From assembly GCA_035506255.1 (NCBI GenBank), contig DATJPS010000058.1:1-6960 (forward strand): a stretch of DNA of 6,960 nt. The letters run 5' to 3'. Position numbers and translations under genes: made by a program. The notes beneath the pieces are model-generated. The model had not been told where the DNA came from, did not search any database, and saw only the letters and a list, made by a program, of their open reading frames with translations. Positions 1 to 4,729 of the stretch are shown piece after piece. Source of the stretch: CAIYXV01 sp035506255 (lineage in GTDB: Bacteria; Margulisbacteria; WOR-1; XYC2-FULL-46-14; WPAF01). Positions within the stretch are counted from its first letter, which is position 1; each line of letters starts with the position of its first letter.

Positions 1-776
1 TGAAGGAAATAAAAAGACCCGCGGTTCCATCCGCTGGTTTGTTTATATATGATCGCCCCCTTGCCACGGGCAGTATCTATCGCATCCATATTGTTATATC
101 CCACGCCATCCACCGAAAATAATATCCCGACCGATTCATTGATGCCGTGATATACGCTACTGCTGTAATTATCCAATTTCAATCCGTACGCGATTCCGGC
201 TTCTACGGTGGCGATATAAAGCTTTCTATTGGGTGCCGTTGTACCAAGTCCGACATTGCCGCTGAAATAATCATTGCCCCCATCCCCGTAAAAGGCGAAC
301 CCGCCGGGGCTGTTCGTTCTGCCATAAATCCCGTAATTGGTCCCGCCGGTCGAGAGCGCCGCAAAATATCCTCCCGTAGAATATCCCGTGGACCAAGTTC
401 CGAATCCTCCTGAATATCTGGCACTACTATATAACCCTATTCCTCCTGAATCTGATGATTCAAATGATCCCCCATAATAACCCCGCCCATAGATCCCTAC
501 ATTCTCATCATTGCGGGCGTATAACCCATAACCTGATGGCCCGGTGCTGGTAAAATACCCTCCGATCGAATCTATATTGTTTATATTGCCCATTACCCCG
601 CCATTTGCCTGCAATCTGCCTAAAGAATCGATCGAAGCTTCCGAAGTCGAATTACTATTTCTGATCACCAGCGAACTGGCTCCGTTGTTGGAATCGAGTC
701 CGACATTTACGTTTGCGGCTATTGCGAAAGTAGCCATTATACAGACCGAAAGCAGAATGATAGTTGTTTTTTTCAT
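1..776 (-). CDS. Secreted Gly/Tyr-rich fibre-like protein, C-terminus cut off by window edge
   Basis: I read 258 codons without a stop from the ATG at 776 to the left edge, so the gene is partial. Residues 1-20 form a Sec signal peptide (MKKTTIILLS then a hydrophobic core) with likely cleavage after AIA. The mature start ANVNVGLDSNNG, with an IDSLG motif at 49-53, is shared with the two neighbouring genes. Residues about 70-170 are a shaft rich in Gly, Tyr and Ser with recurring G-(I/L)-Y-(G/S) and GGYF/GGSF units. Residues 170-180 (YFSGNVGLGTT) closely match the gene at 1236-2537 (YFSGDVGIGTT). The last visible part (GKGAIIYKQTSGW) resembles the region before the C-terminal domain in many tail-fibre-like proteins. 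Known for this type: trimeric beta-structured fibres, often ending in an intramolecular chaperone; that end is not visible. A GGAGG ribosome site lies 7 nt before the ATG. Function beyond a secreted fibre is unknown. Confidence 0.85.
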   Translation of the reverse strand, partial: MKKTTIILLSVCIMATFAIAANVNVGLDSNNGASSLVIRNSNSTSEASIDSLGRLQANGGVMGNINNIDSIGGYFTSTGPSGYGLYARNDENVGIYGRGYYGGSFESSDSGGIGLYSSARYSGGFGTWSTGYSTGGYFAALSTGGTNYGIYGRTNSPGGFAFYGDGGNDYFSGNVGLGTTAPNRKLYIATVEAGIAYGLKLDNYSSSVYHGINESVGILFSVDGVGYNNMDAIDTARGKGAIIYKQTSGWNRGSFYFL

Positions 777-781
777 ATTAT

Positions 782-789
782 CCCCTCCC
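782..789 (-). promoter_or_regulatory. Ribosome binding site of the fibre gene starting at 776
   Basis: On the minus strand the bases read GGGAGGGG, including a full GGAGG core with 7 nt to the ATG at 776. This fixes the start of the left-edge gene. Confidence 0.75.
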
Positions 790-805
790 GGATCGGAACG
801 GCTTG

Positions 806-834
806 ATTTTAGCAGGGTTCCAGAGCAATTACAA
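806..834 (-). promoter_or_regulatory. Sigma70-like promoter for the left-edge fibre gene
   Basis: On the minus strand there is TTGTAA (829-834), a spacer of exactly 17 bp, and TAAAAT (806-811), about 29 nt before the ATG at 776. The -10 lies in a context (CC-x-GCTAAAATCA) also found before the next paralogue at 1199-1204. This suggests the fibre genes have their own promoters and are not merely read through from upstream. Confidence 0.5.
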
Positions 835-880
835 TGAACTCATTCACCCTGTATCCAAGTCCTATATGAGAGGGACGGGG

Positions 881-1123
881 TTATTTTCCCAGCTTATCTT
901 CGATGGCCTTTAAGCGGGTTTCAAGGTTTTCGTTTATCTTTTTCTGCTTTTTCAGTTCGTTGAGTAAAAGAACGGACAGCGACTCGACCGTTTGGGTCCT
1001 TATGCGTCCGGTCGAATCGATGGAAGCAACGATCGTATTTGATGCGCTTTTAACACTAAAGCAGCTCGAGCCATTGTTGCTGTCCAAACCTACTTCCACG
1101 TTCGCCGCGTGTACGCAGGTCAC
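881..1123 (-). CDS. Small fibre paralogue: shared N-terminal module plus coiled-coil tail, start disrupted
   Basis: The open frame ends at TAA 881-883; the only in-frame start codon is the GTG at 1121-1123, giving 80 residues. That start lies inside what should be the signal peptide: the frame is open back to 1178 but has no ATG, and reads KVPIFLFATLIFVTCVHA, a good hydrophobic signal core. The mature part begins ANVEVGLDSNNGSS and carries an IDSTGRI motif, as in the paralogues on both sides. From about residue 43 the rest (ESLSVLLLNELKKQKK...) is a Leu/Lys/Glu-rich amphipathic coiled coil ending KAIEDKLGK, similar to the helical tail after S74-type chaperone domains. The shaft is absent. Possible readings are a natural mini-protein that trimerises by the coiled coil, a decayed gene with an internal deletion, or an intact gene hidden by a one-base sequencing error. 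I am confident it is homologous to its neighbours, less so that it is expressed. Confidence 0.65.
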   Translation of the reverse strand: MTCVHAANVEVGLDSNNGSSCFSVKSASNTIVASIDSTGRIRTQTVESLSVLLLNELKKQKKINENLETRLKAIEDKLGK

Positions 1124-1164
1124 AAAAATTAAAGTGGCAAATAAAAAGATCGGAACTTTTTCAT
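1124..1164 (-). other. Displaced start and signal peptide: probable one-base frameshift in an A run
   Basis: On the minus strand an ATG at 1162-1164, with GGGAGA 6 nt upstream, opens ATG AAA AAG and runs into a stop after 11 codons (MKKFRSFYLPL). Adding one A to the run of five A (1157-1161) would give MKKVPIFLF and join directly to the signal core and mature protein. The paralogues start MKKTT and MKKIL, which supports MKK as the ancestral start here. The intact ribosome site points to a recent change or a homopolymer sequencing error. Confidence 0.7.
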
Positions 1165-1198
1165 AAAGGGTCTCCCATTAGAGGGTCTTAATAGTGTG

Positions 1199-1204
1199 AT
1201 TTTA
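1199..1204 (-). promoter_or_regulatory. Candidate -10 box of the small fibre paralogue
   Basis: The minus strand reads TAAAAT, 34 nt before the ATG at 1164, in the context CCCGCTAAAATCA that matches the promoter of the next gene (CCTGCTAAAATCA at 806-811). The position for a -35 at 17 bp reads CTTAAG, which is poor, so this is either a weak promoter or one needing an activator. The gap between the genes (1165-1235) shows no clear terminator. Confidence 0.35.
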
Positions 1205-1235
1205 GCGGGATTTATATTCGTCTTAAGGCGATCGA

Positions 1236-2537
1236 TCAATATTTTAGCCAGACCTTGCCATTGGCCAGCTGATATCCGATCCTTTGCCCGTCTGTAGTTT
1301 TGACAATTCCTTTTTCTGTGATTATCTTGCTTATATCATTGACCTCAACTTGTCCGACAAGAGCGACAAGCACCGTTTTCTTATTCGCGCCGGAATAATT
1401 CGTATTTCCGGTAAAACCGGGGGCGGTCGATACGATCCCCATAAACGGATCCCCTGCTCTCCATGCTCTTGCTTTGCCGGACAACGGGTTCAGGCCGACC
1501 AGGCAACCGGGGAGAACATCTTCTTCAGCGTCAAAATATTCGGCATAATCGCCGCCGACGGTCGAATAATTAACCGATGCCGCTCCTGTTCCTTTTACCG
1601 ATCCGATCTCTGTCCCGTTGCCGTCGCAAAATGAAATAAAGTGATTTCCCGTTCCTGGATTAGCGTCCGGACCAAGCTGAATTTTTATTCCATCTCCTCC
1701 CGTGCCTGTGTCCAGGTTCTCAAACCAAGCCACATATCCATTGGTCAGAGTGTCCGCCACGTGAAGTTTGTAATTGGAGGTGTTGGTCGTTCCGATCCCG
1801 ACGTCCCCGCTAAAATAATTTATCCCCCCCGTTGATTGCACCGCATAACCTGCGCCGCTTTGGGTAGCCATAACAGCGGTCCCGCCGCTACTGTTATTTA
1901 TTCCCTGCACGCCTGTTAGATCACCCTTCCCATAAACGCCTACACTTGCCGCTCCGCTAGCATCAGAATAAACCCCATACCCGCCCTGAGTGGTTTTCCC
2001 ATATAAAGCGTAAGTTGGGAATCCAATTGCGCCGTAACATTGCGGATTGTAAAAACCGAGTACCGCCCCTCCTGAATTTGGGGCTTGAACGGAGAGAGCG
2101 ATAAGTGTCGACGGTTCTTTTGTACCGATCCCCACATATCCCGCGCCAGTGATCCGCATCCTTTCTAATCCATTAGTCTGTAAAGTTAAAGGGGCGTTGT
2201 TTGATTGAACAATCCTGAATTCTGACGTAGCCCTGCCTCCGGCAGATAAGATGGAGTATCCAATATTAGGCGAATATAATAAAAAAGCTTCATTGGTAGA
2301 TTCGCTGCCTGCCCCCAGCCTAAAATATCCTTTTACGTCCAGGGTTTGCTTTGGAGCGGTCGTTCCAACCCCCAAATTGCCAAGAGAATCGATGATCGCC
2401 ACCCCATTTCCGATCAAATTCTTCACTACCATTCCGGTGCTTCCATCGCTGCTGTCCAGTTTCACTTCAACATTGGCCGCCTGCGCGCACACCGTAAAGA
2501 TATAGGTCGTAAAGATAGCGATGAGTATTTTCTTCAT
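1236..2537 (-). CDS. Secreted fibre-like protein with C-terminal Peptidase_G2/IMC-like domain
   Basis: This is a complete gene of 433 residues. Residues 1-20 are a Sec signal (MKKILIAIF, core, cleavage after AQA). The mature start ANVEVKLDSSDGS and the IDSLG motif at 50-54 are shared with both downstream genes. Shaft repeats of the VGxGTT type lie at about 55-62 (LGVGTTAP), 135-142 (VGIGTKEP) and 246-251 (VGIGTT), each followed by a beta strand such as TLDVKG or YKLHVA. Between the second and third is a Gly/Tyr stretch (ALYGK, GVYSD, GVYGK). Residues about 310-433 form a distinct domain: GSVKGTGAASVNYS leads to GDYAEYFDAEE (329-339), then GIVSTAPGFTGN (367-378) and VALVGQVEV (391-399). GDYAEYF, G-(I/V)-VS and a VGLVGxV strand are what I associate with the self-cleaving G2/IMC domain (phi29 tail spike gp12 type) and related secreted proteins. 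I infer a trimeric exported fibre whose tail may be cut off after assembly. The region is visibly AT-richer than the genes to its right. Confidence 0.9.
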   Translation of the reverse strand: MKKILIAIFTTYIFTVCAQAANVEVKLDSSDGSTGMVVKNLIGNGVAIIDSLGNLGVGTTAPKQTLDVKGYFRLGAGSESTNEAFLLYSPNIGYSILSAGGRATSEFRIVQSNNAPLTLQTNGLERMRITGAGYVGIGTKEPSTLIALSVQAPNSGGAVLGFYNPQCYGAIGFPTYALYGKTTQGGYGVYSDASGAASVGVYGKGDLTGVQGINNSSGGTAVMATQSGAGYAVQSTGGINYFSGDVGIGTTNTSNYKLHVADTLTNGYVAWFENLDTGTGGDGIKIQLGPDANPGTGNHFISFCDGNGTEIGSVKGTGAASVNYSTVGGDYAEYFDAEEDVLPGCLVGLNPLSGKARAWRAGDPFMGIVSTAPGFTGNTNYSGANKKTVLVALVGQVEVNDISKIITEKGIVKTTDGQRIGYQLANGKVWLKY

Positions 2538-2540
2538 ATT

Positions 2541-2548
2541 CCCCCCCC
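2541..2548 (-). promoter_or_regulatory. Run of eight G serving as ribosome site before the fibre gene
   Basis: Directly before the ATG at 2537 the minus strand reads eight G in a row followed by AAT. It is the only purine-rich stretch in ribosome-site range, with a very short 3-nt gap. Such a run can change length by slippage. Confidence 0.45.
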
Positions 2549-2571
2549 ATAGAACCAGAAATCAGGCTTTT

Positions 2572-2577
2572 ATTATA
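2572..2577 (-). promoter_or_regulatory. Candidate -10 box of the fibre gene starting at 2537
   Basis: The minus strand carries a consensus TATAAT 34 nt before the ATG, in an AT-rich gap. No good -35 sits at 16-18 bp (AGATTA at 17 bp). The distance to the start codon is the same as for the small paralogue (34 nt), which gives some support. The rest of the 2538-2647 gap holds only a weak six-base inverted repeat, TGATTA/TAATCA at 2600-2605 and 2619-2624, without a U run. Confidence 0.35.
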
Positions 2578-2647
2578 TATCTATTAGTGCCGATTAATCT
2601 GATTATTTTCAAAGAGCCTAATCATTTCTATATCTGCTAAATAACAG

Positions 2648-3937
2648 TTAAACGGTCAGTTGGCCGTCCTTTACCACGATCCTGCCGCCCACTATTGAGT
2701 AGAGGACTTTTCCTTTGAGCTTCCAGCCATCGTAAGGGGAATTCTTGGAGCGGGAAGTGAAGTTCTTGATATTAACGGTCCATTCGGCATTGGGGTCAAC
2801 GATGATGGCATCTCCGTCCCAGCCGACCTTGAGGACCCCTTTCTTGATGTTGAGGATGCGCGCCGGATTGACCGTCATCTTTTCGATCGCTTTTTTTAGG
2901 GTGAGCGAACCGGGTTCTACTAATTCGGTCAGCACCAGCGCTAATGCCGTTTCGAAGCCGACCATTCCACTGGCAGCATGGCCGAACTCGATGTTCTTCT
3001 CTTCTTCGCGATGAGGGGCGTGGTCGGTAGAAATGGCGTCGATCGTCCCGTCCTTGAGTCCCGCTATCACCGCTTCCAGGTCTTTTTCTCCCCTGAGAGG
3101 AGGATTGACCTTGGCGTAAGTGTTGTAGCCTTCGATTTCTTCTTCGGTGATAGTGAAGTAATGCGGGCAAGTGTCGCAGGTCACCGGAACTCCTTCCGCT
3201 TTAGCCATACGGACCAGTTCCACCGATCCGGCGGTGGAGATGTGAGTGATGTGGACGCGGCCGAATTCCCTGGCTAGCATAATGTCCCGCATCACCATCG
3301 ACTCTTCCGCCTGGCGGGGAATCCCCTTCAGACCGAGGACGGTCGATTTAAGGCTTTCGTTCATTTGCCCGCCGGCGGAAAGCGTCGGGTCCTCCGCGTG
3401 CGAGATGACCGCAACGTCGAACTGTCTGGCGTATTCCAGCGCGCGGCGGAACACCTCGGCGCTTACGACCGGCTTGCCATCGTCGCTGAACCCCACCGCT
3501 CCCTCCGCGATCATCCTTCCCATCTCCGCCAGTTCCTCGCCTTTCAATCCCTTGGTAACTGCGCCGATCGGGAAGACATTGACCGCCCCCTCCATCTGCG
3601 CTTTGGATTTAATGTACTTTACCAACGCCGGGGTGTCGATCACCGGACTAGTGTTGGCCATACAGGCGATGGAGGTGAACCCGCCGAGGGCGGCAGAGCG
3701 GGTGCCGGAGGCGATCGTCTCTTCTTCGGGATCGCCCGGGTCGCGCAGGTGGCAGTGCATGTCCACCAGCCCGGGCATTACGATAAGGTCGCTGGCATCG
3801 AGGATGGTGGCGTTCTTGGGCGGAGCGATCTTAGGCCCGATCGATCTGATTTTCGATTCTGAAATCAGGATGTCGGCGACCCCGTCCTGGCCGGTCGCCG
3901 GGTCGATGACCCTGCCATCCTTTATCAGAAGATCCAT
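2648..3937 (-). CDS. pyrC: Dihydroorotase, class I
   Basis: This cytosolic enzyme catalyses the third step of de novo pyrimidine synthesis, the reversible ring closure of carbamoyl aspartate to dihydroorotate. The protein has 429 residues, normal for class I. It is an amidohydrolase barrel with every expected landmark: the metal-binding H61-x-H63 in DMHCHLRDPG with R65, substrate-side N95 (ANTSPV), FSDDG at 150-154 (metal Asp), H180 (SHAED), H232 (HIST), KVNPPLR at 276-282, and the catalytic D305 in STDHAPH. The C-terminal strands (WDGDAIIVD, GRIVVKDGQ) close the small composite domain. HCH for the usual HVH is a neutral variation at a non-ligand position. The ATG at 3937 lies inside the end of rnc (13-bp overlap) and has no strong ribosome site of its own, so it is probably translated by coupling to rnc. 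No other pyrimidine gene is in view. Confidence 0.97.
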   Translation of the reverse strand: MDLLIKDGRVIDPATGQDGVADILISESKIRSIGPKIAPPKNATILDASDLIVMPGLVDMHCHLRDPGDPEEETIASGTRSAALGGFTSIACMANTSPVIDTPALVKYIKSKAQMEGAVNVFPIGAVTKGLKGEELAEMGRMIAEGAVGFSDDGKPVVSAEVFRRALEYARQFDVAVISHAEDPTLSAGGQMNESLKSTVLGLKGIPRQAEESMVMRDIMLAREFGRVHITHISTAGSVELVRMAKAEGVPVTCDTCPHYFTITEEEIEGYNTYAKVNPPLRGEKDLEAVIAGLKDGTIDAISTDHAPHREEEKNIEFGHAASGMVGFETALALVLTELVEPGSLTLKKAIEKMTVNPARILNIKKGVLKVGWDGDAIIVDPNAEWTVNIKNFTSRSKNSPYDGWKLKGKVLYSIVGGRIVVKDGQLTV

Positions 3938-4680
3938 ATGCGGTTCTTAACCCGATTGATTATCCCCTTGACGTTTAACGGTTTTTTTTCTTCAAAGCCG
4001 AGCGCCTTCAGCGCTTCTTCCGCCGCTTTCTGTTCCGCTTCCTTTTTATTCGCGCCTTTCCCCTTCCCCATGATCTTCCCCTTTATTTTGACCCCCACTT
4101 CGAAGACGCGTTTGTGCCGCGGCCCGGTCTCGTCGATCACCCGGTACTGCGGCAGGTCCCATTTTTGCTTTTGCACGAATTCCTGCAGGGCCGATTTATA
4201 ATCGCTGATGTATCCTTCCTGGCTTACCTTCTCCGCTTCGCTACGGAGGAAGTCGAGGACGAAGTCCCTCGCTTTACCCAGCCCGCTGTCCAGGTACACC
4301 GCTCCGATCAGCGCCTCGAACGCGTTGGCCACGTTGGATTTGCGCCTGGTCCCACCGGTCCGCTTCTCGTTCTCGGATAGCAGCAGGTATTCTCCCAGTT
4401 TTATCCCGCCGGCGACCCGGGCCAGCGTATCGTCGGAGATGATCGCCGCGCGATATTTGGTGAGGTCCCCTTCCGGCCGGGTGGGGAATTTATTGTACAG
4501 GTATTCGGAAGTTACCAGCTTCAGCACGGCATCGCCCAGGAACTCGAGTCTTTCGTTATCGGGAACGCCCGCCTCGTGGGCAAAAGATGAATGGGTCAGG
4601 CACTGGTTGAGGAGCGCTTTATTGAAGAATGAAAGGTGAAGTTTCCTTTCAAGTTCCTGAAGTTCTTTATCCCTGTCCAT
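3925..4680 (-). CDS. rnc: Ribonuclease III
   Basis: This endonuclease cuts double-stranded RNA in rRNA precursors and structured mRNAs, acting as a homodimer. From the ATG at 4680 it has 251 residues, slightly longer than the E. coli enzyme. The nuclease domain (about 1-150) contains the signature NERLEFLGDAV (42-52) with E43 and D50, equivalent to E. coli E38 and D45, and NAFEALIGAVYLD (119-131) with E122, equivalent to E117. The position equivalent to E. coli D114 is N119. The dsRNA-binding domain spans about 158-228, with the GKGKGANKKEAEQKAA motif at 205-220. A basic tail (NVKGIINRVKNRI) follows. Two further in-frame ATGs lie at 4689 and 4686 with no good ribosome site. I chose 4680 because the likely promoter's -10 box ends at 4690, so the message would begin at or just before 4680. 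The gene heads a two-gene unit with pyrC. Confidence 0.96.
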   Translation of the reverse strand: MDRDKELQELERKLHLSFFNKALLNQCLTHSSFAHEAGVPDNERLEFLGDAVLKLVTSEYLYNKFPTRPEGDLTKYRAAIISDDTLARVAGGIKLGEYLLLSENEKRTGGTRRKSNVANAFEALIGAVYLDSGLGKARDFVLDFLRSEAEKVSQEGYISDYKSALQEFVQKQKWDLPQYRVIDETGPRHKRVFEVGVKIKGKIMGKGKGANKKEAEQKAAEEALKALGFEEKKPLNVKGIINRVKNRIWIF

Positions 4681-4708
4681 TGACATCATATTATACTTCG
4701 TATACAAT
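4680..4708 (+). promoter_or_regulatory. Sigma70-like promoter of the TPR-nucleotidyltransferase genes
   Basis: The plus strand has a perfect TTGACA (4680-4685), a 17-bp spacer and TACAAT (4703-4708). Initiation is expected near 4715, leaving about 15 nt before the ATG at 4730, which contains GGAAAAAG as a modest ribosome site. The -35 box overlaps the rnc start codon. Confidence 0.7.
4688..4708. promoter_or_regulatory. Candidate operator dyad between the two opposed promoters
   Basis: TATAC (4692-4696), TTC, GTATA (4700-4704) is a perfect 5-bp inverted repeat with a 3-bp centre. Two more matching pairs (AT at 4688-4689, AT at 4707-4708) extend it to an imperfect 21-bp dyad. It sits across both promoter cores. 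AT-rich promoter sequence produces short palindromes by chance, so this remains a candidate. Confidence 0.35.
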
Positions 4709-4718
4709 AAAATTTCAA
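4690..4718 (-). promoter_or_regulatory. Sigma70-like promoter of rnc-pyrC
   Basis: On the minus strand there is TTGAAA (4713-4718), a 17-bp spacer, then a consensus TATAAT (4690-4695). Normal initiation 6-9 bases past the -10 falls at about 4684-4681, next to the ATG at 4680, which implies a leader of almost no length. Confidence 0.65.
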
Positions 4719-4729
4719 ACGGAAAAAGT

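Noticed and set aside
717..776. Lipoprotein signal in the fibre proteins (Cys at residue 12 or 17)
   Set aside because: The residues before the Cys do not fit a lipobox, and A-x-A signal peptidase I sites follow just before the shared ANV mature start.
1..2537. Prophage tail region
   Set aside because: The proteins resemble tail fibres, but each has a Sec signal peptide and its own likely promoter, and no other phage gene is in the window. It cannot be ruled out beyond the left edge.
2600..2624. TGATTA/TAATCA inverted repeat as a terminator after pyrC
   Set aside because: Six AT-rich pairs with a 13-nt loop and no U run; too weak to call.
3246..3950. Plus-strand open frame of 234 codons opposite pyrC
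   Set aside because: It lies wholly within a fully motif-bearing dihydroorotase gene and has no recognisable content.
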